64,000 nt of DNA from Sindora glabra (GCA_020226215.1 CM035233.1:34122027-34186026), one strand, 5' to 3'; shown: positions 36,910 to 48,457, counted from the first letter of the stretch. Numbers and translations are program-made. The notes: generated by a model from the letters alone, not told the origin.

Positions 36910-37730
36910 TGATTTAGGCCATGGTTAATACTAAAAGCCAAATGGGAGCCAACGAACCTAAATATGAAAAATCATTGATGGATTCATAGGCTTAAAGTAA
37001 TAGATGAGAAGAGAGGGAAAATAATAAGAAACAATTCCCACCTTAGCCTTCTAATTTCGTGTAGCAAGTGATGAATCAAGTTACTAAGGCTCTTAAATAT
37101 AATTGAGGGCATGACCAATATAAAGATTGGAATGATAATGATAGGGATTATAATCATGATAAGGAGCATGAATAAGAATGTACCTTTTTCAAAAGAAATG
37201 TAAAGAATAAATTTTGCATAATGCTTAAGTTTCTAAAGCTAAAGCTTCTTAGGCATTTGGTTTTTAACTTGATAGTGAACCCTTATCAATTTCTAAACTA
37301 AATTGAATGATTTGGAAAAATGTCACAAAGCTTTAAATCATTATTGATAGAACTTGTAAGCTATTACTTAGATGATGTAGTGCATTATTGATTTATTAGT
37401 TCCATTGAAAGTAAGGATCCTCATTTGACACCTTTGTCTTGGGTAACTTTTCAAGAAAACTTCATCAACTAGTTCTTGCCCCTAAGTGTACATCAAGTAA
37501 AGGTTCAAGAGTTTGAATATTTGAAGCAAGAGAGCTTATTAATTACTATGAATAATGCTTAATTTATTCTATTGTCTCAATTTATGACTTGTTTAGTTCT
37601 TACTAAAAGGAATAAAATTAAAAGATTTGTGCAAGTTGATTTGATTTTTACTTTGAGCGAATTCACATAAATAATGCCACCACTTATCAATAAGAATTGA
37701 CTAAGTATTGAGGGTTAAGTTTAGAACAAA
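36910..37730 (+). pseudogene. Ty3/gypsy gag relic
   Basis: Begins near an ATG at about 36922 (MVNTKSQMGANEPKYEKS). The capsid block is legible as TWVTFQENF, FLPLSVHQVKVQEFEYLKQ and LVLTKRNKIKRFVQ (about 37435-37640), the typical Retrotrans_gag region of chromovirus-type plant gypsy elements. Stops are frequent. A zinc knuckle is expected near 38000 but could not be read with confidence. Confidence 0.8.
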
Positions 37731-38219
37731 AGATAGGAAAGAAAAAGAAGTTTAGATAAGAAGTAAAAAATTGAAGCCATGTTTGAGAAACAAAGCCAAA
37801 TGTAGTCATCAAAAGGAATGCCTTATTAAATGACACCAAAAGAGAAGGATAAAGTTCCATTGTAAAGCCAACATCATTCATTAGTGTATAAAGTGGATTC
37901 TTCATGAGGAGAAATTATAAGCGTCAAAGGAGTTATTCAAATCTTATATCAAGTCATCACCAAAACTGCCTTTCCATTCAAAGTAATATGAGGTTTAAGG
38001 TGCCTTAGCGCCCTTAATGTTAATCCCTCCATAACAACTTATGTAACTATTTTGGGGGAATGATTATAAAGGATATAAAGCTAGAGAGTGTCTAAAAAAT
38101 GTCCATAGCTAAGGTTATAGCTATTCTATATCTTAATAGAATACTCTAATTCCTTTACTAGTGAATCTTCTAAAAAACTAACCAACCCCTTTAATGAGTA
38201 CCAATATGACCAACTTAGA

Positions 38220-38640
38220 AAAATTGGTAAGTAAGAGTCAAGCTAGAGTCTATGAATTGACCTACTAAGAGGCCTAAGTCTCTAATGCCATAGTTATAGG
38301 TAACCTCAACATTGATAACTCTCCTATTGAAATTTTGTTTGATCCCAATGCTACTCATTCTTTTGTATAAAATAGATTTGTTGGCACCATTAGTAATCTC
38401 TTTAAATTTATGAGTGCACTATTAGTTAAAATGACCCTAATTAATAAGTCCTTGGTAGCTACTTATAACATAGAGGTTTATTTTATAAATATTCATGAAT
38501 ATGTATTGGTTGTTGACTTAGTTATGCTTAATGTGATTTATTATGATATGATCTTAGGGATGAATTGACTATTTGAGCACAATACTTGTATAAATGATAG
38601 AATGATAGTTATCGAAGCCAGTTAAAATTAAAATTTACTA
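38220..38640 (+). pseudogene. Ty3/gypsy aspartic protease relic
   Basis: Reads ARVYELTY, EAQVSNAIVIGNLNI, then ILFDPNATHSFV, and further on DLVMLNVIYYDMILGMN. This is the gypsy RVP_2 protease, where the active site is normally D-S-G-A-T-H-S-F. The catalytic Asp stays but Ser-Gly has become Pro-Asn. No reverse transcriptase follows, so the element is cut off within about 100 bases of here, at the inverted-repeat structure. Confidence 0.8.
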
Positions 38641-38755
38641 ATATGAAAAAATCTTGTAGTGTAAGATAAAAAACCAAGTTGAACCTCTAGTAATTCACTT
38701 AATAAATCCTATCACATTGATTTATTAATTATGTTTATAAAATTATTTAAGTTTT

Positions 38756-39400
38756 TTATGCAAGAAAAATAGAAGAAGTAAATGTAGGTAGTTATGAAAT
38801 ATAATTATACACAGTAAAGCAATTATGCAAACAATATGCAAGGAGAATGCAAGAATTTAAATAGAATTGAATTGAGGGGGCTTGATTTTGAAACTAAACA
38901 TAATATAATATTGAAAATAGGATTATCATATGGAAAAACACAATTGATCAAAGGAAATTAAGGACTCTTTAGTAGATTAATTATATATCGGTTGAGATAT
39001 AATAATTGCAATTGATTTCTCAATTTAGAATTATCCAAAATTCCTACAATGACTTACAAATTCTATACTAAATCACCATCTAAGATTTTATAAATTCATA
39101 TTAGTAAAATTAAGTAATTGCCATAATTTATAAATCTAAATCTAAATCAGTTTAAAAGTAAAATTTAACTAAATTGAAAGATTAAATCAAAAACCTCTAA
39201 CTCAATCATTCAATCCTTTATTCTCACATGAAGGATGATGATTAACTAACCAAGATTCAACATAAATCCAAATTAAGATAATAGATCACATAATTAAATA
39301 CAAATTATATCAAATTTATATCTAATTCATACAAATCCAGAAAATCATATAAAAGAATTAAAGAAAGAGGAAGATTAATTAATAATGATCAACATTACAA
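38756..39400 (+). repeat. Left arm of a 640-bp inverted repeat
   Basis: Reverse-complement alignment with 41036-41674 runs the full length: 'agaaaaatagaagaagtaaa' pairs with the complement of 41640-41660, 'aatagaattgaattgagggg' with 41535-41560, and 'attaattaataatgatcaac' with 41040-41065. Divergence looks like roughly 20-25 percent by eye. Confidence 0.75.
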
Positions 39401-39429
39401 ATTAAGATTTCATAATTCAAACTCTTATA

Positions 39430-39937
39430 TAAAAGGGACATGTGCAAATTAGTTGGCTATTGTGATGTTTATTATGCCAGTGACCATGACACCAAAAGAT
39501 CTACTAATGATTTTGTATTTAACCTTGGATGTAGAGAAATTTCATAGTGTAGCAAAAGGTAATTAATTATGTCATTGTTAACCACTAAAGCATAATACTA
39601 AGCAATACTAATGGTAGTTCAAGATAATGCATGGTTATTATGGTCATTGAAAAATCTTTATCAACTAGTTAATTATACAACTTAGCTACATCATGACAAT
39701 TAATCAATAATTTAACTAGTTAAGAATCCTATCTTCCATGCAAAAATAAAACATGTAGAAGTGCATTATCATTTTGTTTGAGAAGAAGTATTTCAAGAAG
39801 AAATAAAGATGTACAAAATGGGTACAAAAAATCAAGTAGCTCATATATTCACCAAAGGACTTGATGCAAGAAAGTTTGAAAAGTTCCAAAAGCTACTTGG
39901 TATGATATCTCAAGAGAAATCTAGTGATGAAGGGGTG
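39430..39937 (+). pseudogene. Copia RNase H tail of a second lineage
   Basis: Reads LVGYCDVYYASDHDTKRST and DFVFNLGCREIS, then HAKIKHVEVHYHFV, EEIKMYKMGTKNQVAHIFTK and GLDARKFEKFQKLLGM, the RNase H and carboxy terminus of a copia polyprotein of a different lineage from the 23.6-36 kb element. It is followed by a polypurine tract (39928-39937) and an LTR start. Several stops. Only the 3' end of the element is present. Confidence 0.85.
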
Positions 39938-40300
39938 TGTTAAAAGTCATCATACTTTTCTTTTTCTCAATTTCACCTAAAGGTAAAAGTCCAATATGCA
40001 TGGAAAAATAATAAAACTACTACCATAACCCTCCACTAGCTAAAAGGATAAGTTGAAATTGGTTTTTATCTTCTCACATTGGTAGCATGTATTGATAGCA
40101 AAGTGAGGCAAATAATTTAATGTAAAGACAAGTAAATTGGTTATAAATGGTTACTCCTTCATTTAATAAGAAGCAAGCAAGCTGAGAGCAGAAAGAAGAT
40201 ATACAAAACAAGGCTTCTTCAAGTTAGTATGTGCTAGTATTATATGTGTTTCCTTTATTAGTGAGAATAATTAATGTGTAAAATATTATTTATATTATTT
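39938..40300 (+). mobile_element. Copia 3' LTR of the RNase H fragment
   Basis: Starts TGTTAAAAGTCATCATAC right after the purine run AAGGGGTG. A short LTR of a few hundred bases is usual for this lineage, but no partner is present, so the right border is a guess. The direct surroundings are the spacer of the inverted repeat. Confidence 0.55.
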
Positions 40301-41035
40301 CCTCTTATTTTATGCTTTTTAGCATGTTTCATAAGCTTAATTTTATGGATATAGCCTTGCTATTTGATTGGGTGTTAATTTTCTAATGTTTTTAAATTAT
40401 TCGGTTAATATTAGATTTTTGCATTATTTCATATTTTTTGCCATAACTTGAGTTTTAAATGTAAAAATTAAGTGATCTTTATATTATTAGAAAGCTAAGA
40501 GAAAGTTATAAAACTTTCATGTCTTGGCTAAAACCCAAATGTTTGGAAGGTTAAATGTTGCCATGAAGATGAAAAAATGGTATTGTCTAGCCTAATCTAT
40601 CCACTATTCTTGGCTTTGAAAGGAGCTCCAAAGATCCAAATTAACTCAACCAATGCTCAAAGTTGCTTAAGACCTAGAGCAAGAATTATTTTAGTGAAAC
40701 TACATAATTTTATGAGTCTTACAATAGTTAGAAGACAAAGTTATGAGATTTTACTGTAGTAACTCTTATAGTACATTAGTTTGTAGATTAGACTATAATA
40801 GTCTAAAATCAACAAGGCCTTATTGTTTGTAACCTTAGGATACATATTGACTTGACCCATTAGATTTCATAGCATAGGAAATCATATTTAAGGGTTTATG
40901 TCTCTAAAGGTAAGAACACACATTCTAGATAGCTTTTCTCCTCTTTTCTAAGTTTCTTCTTTTCTTGGAAGGCTAAATTTCAAATTGATTTAAGGAATTA
41001 GAGGTTCATCTCAATTTGGATTAAGAACTTGATCT
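40301..41035. other. Spacer DNA of the inverted repeat, LTR-like
   Basis: Contains 'tttttgccataacttgagtt' and 'attagaaagctaagagaaag', phrases common in plant gypsy LTRs, and runs without a visible break into the right arm of the inverted repeat. The open frame at 40577-40759 has no recognisable protein features. Confidence 0.4.
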
Positions 41036-41674
41036 ATAATATTAATTATCATTAATTAATTTTTCTCTTTTTCTAATTCTCTTATCTGATTTTTTTGAAA
41101 TTGCATGAATTTCATATGAATTTGGTAAAATCTATGTTCAATTATATGATCTATGATTTTAATCTAATTTTATGTTGAATTTTGATTGGTTAAGCATCAT
41201 TCTTCTTGTGAGTATAGAGGTTTCTAATTTAATCCTTCAATTCAGTTAAATTCTACTTTTAAATTGATTTAAATCTTTCTTTATAGATTATGGTAGTTGC
41301 TTAATTCTGGTAATGTGAAGTGATCAAATCTTAGATAGTGATTTAGTATAAAATTTGTGAATCATTATAGGAGTTCTAGATGGTTCTAAGTTAAGAAATC
41401 AATTATAATTATCAAATCTGAATCAATTTATGATTAATTTGCTAAAGAGTTCCTAGTTTCCTTAGATTAGTTGTGTTTCTTTGCTATCTTTCTATGTTAA
41501 TTCTATTTTCAATCTTATATTTTGTTTAATTCTGAATTATAATCCCCAAATTCAATTCTATTTTGTTTCCTACATTCTGCATATATACTATTTTTACAAT
41601 TGCCTTAATTGTGCATTCTTAATTTTCATAATTGCTTGCATTTATTTCTTCTATTTTTATTGCACAAAAGGGCT
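41036..41674 (-). repeat. Right arm of the 640-bp inverted repeat
   Basis: Reverse-complement partner of 38756-39400. The arm lies inside LTR-like DNA (40301-41820), which suggests the pair is two opposed fragments of one LTR family rather than a foldback transposon. Confidence 0.75.
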
Positions 41675-41679
41675 AAGAT

Positions 41680-42050
41680 AATTTTGTAGACATAGTTTGT
41701 AGATCAATATAATACGATTTATTAAGTGAATTATTAGGGTTCATTGACTTGGTTTGTTGCCTTGTGCTACATGTTTTTATCAAATCAATAAATTTTCATT
41801 TTGATTAACTTTGACAACCGTCAGTAATATATTAAGTATTTGAGTAATTTAAAATATATTTTGTACTTGATATTTGGATGGATCTTGTATATAAAAATTA
41901 TTACTAATTGTAATTAATATTTGAGTATTGTTTTATGTAAGTGTAATTTCCTTATTCTAATAAATAAAATTAAAATATTCTCTTTTACATCCAATTAAAA
42001 ATTTGCAAGTTTATATTTTTTTTCTCAATTATCCAGTATTTTACTCAACA
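41680..42050. other. AT-rich DNA, end of LTR-like region
   Basis: Includes 'gtgctacatgtttttatcaa' near 41765, which resembles gypsy leader or LTR ends. Otherwise nothing recognised. Confidence 0.35.
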
Positions 42051-42689
42051 AATCTCTCTAAAATATTTGTTTTAAGACCTTAATCTCCTTTCTTATTTGC
42101 ATTGGAATTACTCTGTCATAGGTTTGCGAACTTTTATTTGAAAAAAAAAATGAATAAACCCTTTTTTAATATTGTTTCCATCTTTTGCCCAGAATTCATG
42201 AAAGTGATTTTGAGGTTATCCTTTTTTGTGTCTATTCTCATTTTTTATTTTACCCATTCTCAACTGTTTGTATATTGTTGGTGGTTTCCGAGCTTTTGGA
42301 CCCATTCTCTTTACTTCTGTATGTTAGTTTGGTTTGTGGAGGTAGGTTTCATTCATTTTGGTAGACGTAAGTTTCATTTCTTTTTTCTCTTCTGTGGACG
42401 ATTTTGATATACTTCTTCGTGTATTGTTCTTACCATTTTTGGTGTCTCCATGTATTGTGTTTCTTGCATTGTTATCTCTTTGAACGTCCCCTTCATGCAT
42501 TTTGTTTGAAGATTTTATTTAAGCAACACTATTGAAGTTTGAAATTTCTGTTCAATATCATTGAAGCTTTGTAGTTGGATTCAATACTTCTGTTCATTCA
42601 TACATCATTTTTTTGCTTATCATACTAGTTATTTTGTGCATCTTTATCTCTATTGCCTGCATTCTGTTTTTAGATCTTACAGATTCAGC

Positions 42690-42914
42690 ATCAGCATCAT
42701 CGAAAGTTAAGACTTTTCTTTATCATTCATTCCTGGGAAAGGAAATTTAACTCTTCTATGTGTCTCAAACATAAGACAACAAATGTGACTCTTCTTTGGG
42801 TTTCTAAGCTACATCTTTTTCATTCATACCTGTTTACTCTGTAAATTTTTGGGGCCAAATGCCTTTGAGGTTCTTTTTTTAAAAGAAGTTTCAAACCTGA
42901 GAACGAACGTGACT

Positions 42915-42967
<53 letters not shown>

Positions 42968-43330
42968 TTTTTCAAAACTACATATCCAGTTCATGTTTTG
43001 TTTCCTCTTTCTCTCTCTCTCTCTTGGAGACTCATAGATCTGTTTCTGTTCTTCTTTCTTATGTGTTCCTTGCAGTCTTTAATATGTGCCAGAGAGACAA
43101 ATTAAAATCTCTTCATGGTGTGACTGTTCTTTTTGTTTCAGACCTACATCTTAATCATTAATACGTGTTTGCTATTTAAATTTTGGGGGCCAAATGCCTT
43201 TGGGGTTCTCTTATTTGATGATGTTTCAAACCTGAGAGAACTAATGTGACTCTTTTTTCTGTTTCAAAACCTACATGTTCAGTTCATTTTTTGTATCTGT
43301 TTTTTCTTTGACACACATAAAGCTGTATCT
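42690..43330 (+). repeat. Two-copy direct repeat, about 335-bp spacing
   Basis: Copy 1 (centred on 42853) and copy 2 (centred on 43188) share 'ggggccaaatgcctttg', 'gtttcaaacctgaga', 'gtgact.ttctt' and 'acctacat' in the same order. An AT microsatellite has expanded within copy 1 only. Confidence 0.7.
42918..42963. repeat. (AT)n microsatellite
   Basis: An AT dinucleotide run of about 46 bases. Confidence 0.95.
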
Positions 43331-43384
43331 TTTCTTCAGAAGTTTTATAAGTGTTCGAAGGTTTCGGCTGCCGACAAGAAGCTA

Positions 43385-43700
43385 ACAAGATGGTTCCTAT
43401 GTTTTCTTTATGCCTGTTTCAAGCTTGCTGGTAAAATAATTAATAAAGAATGAATACATGCAAATGGAGCAGGTTATATCGTTTTTTTATTGGCTGTACA
43501 CTGTAGCAATATTTAGGGAGAAAGAGAAAAAAAAAGAAAAGTACATGCGAGCAAGATGGTTCCTATGTTTTCCTTATACCTGTCTCTGTTTGGTAGTTTT
43601 AACCTTCCTTCAATAATTTTTTCTGTGATAAGGAAATTGTCATATCCGTTGACAGGATATATCATATATGTATTTTCTGTACATTGTAGAAATATTAAGA
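43385..43700 (+). repeat. Two-copy direct repeat, about 165-bp spacing
   Basis: 'aagatggttcctatgttttc' occurs at 43387 and 43552. The copies end in matching blocks 'caggttatatcg...ctgtacactgtagcaatatt' and 'caggatatatca...ctgtacattgtagaaatatt'. Confidence 0.75.
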
Positions 43701-43750
43701 AAAATGATGTTGAATGATTGCTCTATTATTGATATATAATTGGATCTACA

Positions 43751-44272
43751 ATGTGTTCCGCACTGAAAATCATTTGTTGTATTGATCGATACTTAATTGA
43801 GGTTTCTGACATGTTGCTCATTGTGAATAATGTCTGCTTCATGAATGTGGCGAAGACATTGTCCTATGGAAATGGAAGGACAGGTGATGCCCAGTCTTTA
43901 GCTGAACTAAGATTTGAGGTACATTGTACTCTCTTTTCCGGGAGTTCTCTATGCATACAATACTACAACGACTGTTGTTGACTAAGTTATTGTATATGCA
44001 GATTGGTAATTTGTCTTATGAATTATCACTTGGTTGATTCCTTCCTTAGGAATATTGAATATCATTTATAATGGCTACCCCGTATGTATAAATCTTTATG
44101 AATTCTTGAACAACTGATATTGTCTTACGTGATTGGTTGTTTTTTCCAGAGTGACGATCATATGTATACCCTTTCCAAACTAAGCATAGGGAAAAAAATA
44201 TATCAAGTGATTTGAATTTTTTTTTCCCCACAGGGCTCCATGAAAGATATCAACATGAGCAAGAGAACCTGA
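43751..44272 (+). CDS. Weak two-exon gene candidate, unrecognised
   Basis: A 56-codon frame (43751-43918) ends AELRFE at a GAG followed by GTACATTG. A strong acceptor, nine T and four C followed by ACAG (to 44233), opens a second exon GSMKDINMSKRT and a TGA at 44270-44272. The phases match and would give a 68-residue product with RTGDAQSLAELRFE across the centre. The second exon can also be read through in another frame for some 30 codons. I do not recognise either product. The start is uncertain, since an upstream exon could splice in. This may be the tail of a larger gene, a relic, or chance. Confidence 0.22.
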
Positions 44273-45219
44273 CACTAATTACCCAACCCTCAAAAACATT
44301 GGAGTATTTCGCATTAGCCATTAGCCATTAGCCATTTTTCAATATTGAGATAGACAATTAATATTATATATTTTAGTAAGAGGTGGAAGTACTGTCTTTG
44401 GTCGGGTCCCTTGGCATATTGGTAATGACCTTTAATGGTCCTTAGGAGATGGTAATTTCCACCTTTGAAGTTCATCTTTGATGGACCTTGAGACCTCTTC
44501 TAGGCTCATGCTGTCAGAATATCTGGCCTTTCTTTAGCATAGAGTTTCCCGTTCTATCTCTCTGTTATAAAGTAACCTCTCTCCTTTTGTCTGCATGTTC
44601 TATTTTTATGATATCTGGATCACTTTTGTCTTTTTCATGTTAGCTGATTTCCTTACATACCCCCTTTTTTTATTTTGCAGATCTCCAAGCTTCTTTGATT
44701 GGGTTTTCTGCAATATGTTTTGTTTATTCAGATTCGTTTGTTTCCTTGGTTCTGTTGTTTTTGTGTTTTATTATAACAACCATTCTATGTGATATGATTT
44801 ATGGAAGACTGAGAATTACGTGCAAATTAGTAAATTTTATCTAATTATAATTTTATTCAACATTTGTTGAATATTCAATTCTCTTTGAAACATCTGTAAA
44901 CTTTACTTCTACGTATTTCTCTGCACTGTTTATATTTGTGTAGTTACGAGATGTGCTGGTTATATATCGGCTTGGGTTGCCGAACTATTTTGTTTTTTAT
45001 TCCTATTTTGGGAAAACTGTTTTCTGCACTATACCCTTTGACTGCTTTTTTTAAAAAAAAAAAAAAAAATCTCTTTCTGGCTTATTTTTATTACACTGTC
45101 AGTCTTAATTGTTTTGTCACGTTGAGATATTTTGATTTAATCCATCATTTTGAGGCATTTTGATTTTTCTGTGCAAACCTTTTTTTTTTTAAAAAAATTT
45201 TGTTTTCATCCAAAGCCGA

Positions 45220-45240
45220 ATGAGACTTTCTCAGTCTCAT
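45220..45240. other. Short perfect hairpin
   Basis: ATGAGACT and AGTCTCAT flank a TTCTC loop. It sits in the GC-richer block (45210-45440). Function unknown, possibly none. Confidence 0.5.
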
Positions 45241-45469
45241 CCGAGAATGATGTGGAATTGGACTCCACAGCGTTATAACTCCCTGCAAGTGAAATCCTGA
45301 AGAGTGCGATGTCAATGATTTCCCCCTTTCTTCCTTAAAATCTCCACAGCATTCCACCAGCAAATTAAAACTGGCTGTCAAAAGGGAAAAAAACAGATTA
45401 GACGAGAGTCAAGGCTGACACTCATAGAGAGAAGTGGCTGTTTGTCTACTGAGAGCAATTTTTTTTTTT

Positions 45470-46745
45470 TTTGATAGATTAAAGAGTAAACATGTCAAAA
45501 TGTACTATCACAATCTTACTAGACTAATTCAACAAATAAAAACTATATGTCGAGCCAATTCTAGGTTGAGTTACTTTTTTATTAGGTTAGGTCCAAATCG
45601 AATTGTTATAATACTAGTCTAAGTTTCAAGTCAATATTTGTTAGGCAAGTTTTTATAATCTATTATATTTATTATTATTATTATCATATTAGTTATTTAT
45701 TTATTATTAATTTTATATCATTAATTAATTAAAATTTATTATTATTTATTAAATATAATTATATATTATTATTATGACTTAATATTTTATTATATATGTT
45801 AGTGAGTCATATATATTATATATACAAATAAATATATATTATTAAAATCTAGTAAATGTATGAATTTGTATTTAATAATATATAAATTTAATAAAATAAT
45901 TTAAATTTTATATTGATAAAAAAATTTATATTATATATTTATTTTATTTAATAAAATAAATATATATTATTATATATTATATATTTATATTATAAATTTA
46001 TATATTTATATTTAATAAAATAAATTTTATATTATACATTTAAATATTTATTTTATATTTTATATTTACTTTATTTGATAAAATAAATATGTATTATTAA
46101 ATACATATTGATCAAGTCCAAAAAATCATATATAAAAATAAATATATTTAATAATTTATATATTATGAAATATATATAAATAATTAATTATATAAATAAT
46201 ATATTAATAAAATAATTATAATAATTTATATATAATAAAATATAAAAATAATTTATTATATTATATATATGTATAAAATATATTTAAAATTAATATCAAA
46301 ATTATTTATTAAAAATTTTAAATAATTAAAAATTTTAATATTAAATTATTAATTCAAAATTTAATATAATTATTTATTTTGATAAATTTATATAATATAT
46401 ATTTTAATATTAAATTTAAATATACAAATTATTTAATATTATATATATTAAATTATAATTTTAATATATTAAAATTATTATTTTAATATTTATATAAAAA
46501 TTAAATATATAATAATAAATTAGTTATTTATTACTTACTATTATTATCAAATTAACAGATTAATCTAATAACTCGACAGATTAACACTTATCAATTCTAA
46601 TCATTTACCAAGTTGGGTTAACCATTCTTAGTTCCAGTCCCGGTCCCAGTCTCTTATCAGGTTAATTTACTATTATCATTTTCTGTACCAGTCTCAATCC
46701 CAAGTCAGATAAAATTATACCAATTTCAGATTAATCCATTTTAAT
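45470..46745 (+). repeat. AT-rich dispersed repeat, copy A
   Basis: Aligns with copy B (48262-48614 plus 49844-50870): the 'gactaat..aa.aataaaaa' start, the 'ttattattaattttat/catc' segment, 'tatatatgttagtgagt' and the closing 'cggtcccagtctc' segment all recur in order. The ends, with GATAGA here and TTAGAGGTGAG on the reverse complement of copy B, suggest a hAT-type non-autonomous element. Terminal inverted repeats are too decayed to be sure. Extremely rich in AT between about 45650 and 46560. Confidence 0.6.
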
Positions 46746-47010
46746 ACTTCTATCAAAGAGACATTACATCAGTAGCTTTTGATGACATTTTATTCTGTTA
46801 GATTTGAGACAACTTTTGAATTTTGAAGATTATGTTTATATTTGAATACTGTTTTGCCAAAGTTATATAATCGTTATTTAGTTTGCAAGTCTTTATTCTT
46901 GATACAAGAATTGGAATGAGTTATGTAGTTTGGTTTTATACATTTGTCTGAAAAGCTAAGGCAGGCCTATGTAGATTGCTCACTGGCCTTCATGAAAAGA
47001 TTATCACAAT
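46746..47010. other. Intergenic DNA
   Basis: Short interval between copy A and the MITE. Nothing recognised. Confidence 0.5.
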
Positions 47011-47287
47011 TGAGGATTCATTTGTTTCATAGGAAAATATTTTTTATAAAATATAATTATAAAATATTAAAATAGAAGAAAGTATTTTACTTATTTAATA
47101 AACAGTTTGAAAAAATAATTTTTCTTATTTTAAAAAGAAATTTCCTTTTTTTTATTTCTAAACTTTTAAGTATCATTTTTTTAATTATTAATATTAATGA
47201 ATTATCACTCTTTCATTAATATATATATATATACAAATAATATTTTTTTATAAAAAATAATTTTCGATTAAACAAATAGAATCTGAG
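47011..47287. mobile_element. Small MITE with 30-bp inverted ends
   Basis: Element 47015-47283 (269 bp). It opens GATTCATTTGTTTCATAGG then AAAATATTTTTTATAAAA. The reverse complement of its other end opens GATTCTATTTGTTTAATCG then AAAATTATTTTTTATAAAA. TGAG flanks both sides (47011-47014 and 47284-47287). No coding capacity. The superfamily is unclear because a 4-bp target is unusual. If the true duplication is longer it has decayed. Confidence 0.7.
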
Positions 47288-47289
47288 TT

Positions 47290-48260
47290 CTCTGTGAATG
47301 ACAGTACGGGTTAAAGGAGTGCTTCAAAATTCTTCCTACTGCAGTTCTTAACTGATCTGATTTTAAGCACTGTATCTGCTTATAAGAATTAATATAATAT
47401 GAAGAAGCCAACATTAAATGCCAAGAATGTCTGTGCAAAGAATATAGGCAGTAATGTAAATGAGAGTAGAGAAGACCAACTATGGTAATGTTCCCGAAGT
47501 AAAACTGTCAGTAACAATTAATATAACAGGACGAGCATTGAAATGTAGAATTTCATGATCTTCTTGTGGCTTAAGGTCTTGACAAGATAAATTTCCCAGT
47601 ACAATCTCAACTTCAACTTTTGGATTTTGCAAGAAACAATATAACGTTACTCCATGGTGCTTCTATCCCTTCAAATGATCCGCAACTTCATTGTTTGAAT
47701 ACATATATACAAGTTTTTTACACCAAAAGCATTATATTAAGACCACAGAATTCTTACACTTTGCAAATAAGAATTAGGAAAATGAAAATTCAAAAACTCC
47801 ATGTTTGAAGACAAGTTCTTAGGAAGATTTAGTGAAACTAGAAAAACACATTGCCATCAAATTCTCTATAAGTTCCGGAAAAAGGAAAAAGATAAGTACA
47901 CCTCAAAACAAAATACCCATTATAATTATTATACACCTTTTATTGTAACAACGTTTATCTTATTTATTATAATATAATTATAATAATATAAAAAATAATA
48001 TTATTATATTTTTTATATAAAGATTTGTTAAATTTACTTATTTTCTTTTTCTATCTCCTACAAATGTTAATTTGATTAATACAAAAAAACACATTTTGAT
48101 GCATTTTTTTTATATTTTTTTAATAATTGGGAAATCTTCCTATTTGGGGCTTTTGTTTTGTGCATAAATTTTTACCTAAAAGGCCCAAACGACGCTAAAT
48201 AAAGTTTTTCTAGGATTTTGTCAGCTAAAGTAACTCGCTTTTTATATATATTTTTTATTA
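47290..48260. other. Intergenic DNA, nothing recognised
   Basis: Moderately AT-rich. The open frame at 47620-47808 has no recognisable protein features. No repeat partner was seen in the window. Confidence 0.5.
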
Positions 48261-48261
48261 G

Positions 48262-48457
48262 TGTCAGAAAACAGATTAATCCAACTTTATTAGACTAATC
48301 TAATAAGTAAAAATTATAAGTTGGGTTAGTATCAAGTTAGGCTACTTTTTCATCAAATCAAGTTTAAATCGGATTGTTATAGTATTAGTCCTAGTCCCAA
48401 TCTCAATCTCAAATCAACCTTTATTAGGTGGGTTCAGGTGAGTTTATATAACTTATT

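Larger units (their letters stand above)
42051..45460 (+). other. Less AT-rich, single-copy-looking island
   Basis: About 3.4 kb with T-rich plus-strand bias, balanced words and no transposon hallmarks, unlike its flanks. It contains intron-like poly-pyrimidine stretches, a two-exon candidate (43751-44272), local duplications (42.85/43.19 kb and 43.39/43.55 kb), and a GC-richer block at 45210-45440. It may be intronic or untranslated parts of a gene, or a non-coding transcription unit. No known protein was recognised. Confidence 0.4.

Noticed and set aside
38756..41674. Foldback transposon.
   Set aside because: The right arm continues seamlessly into LTR-like DNA, and no target duplication flanks the pair.
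42102..42407. 101-codon hydrophobic frame that looks like a small membrane protein.
   Set aside because: T-rich plus-strand DNA gives Phe/Leu-rich products by chance. No homologous motif and no initiation or splice context that stands out.
44300..44340. Triple ATTAGCC repeat as a telomere-like or regulatory array.
   Set aside because: Only three units and not the plant telomere repeat.
44385..44480. Possible microRNA-type hairpin (GGTGGAAGTAC with GTAATTTCCACC).
   Set aside because: Only about 12 paired bases with mismatches and a long unpaired loop, below what a plant precursor needs.
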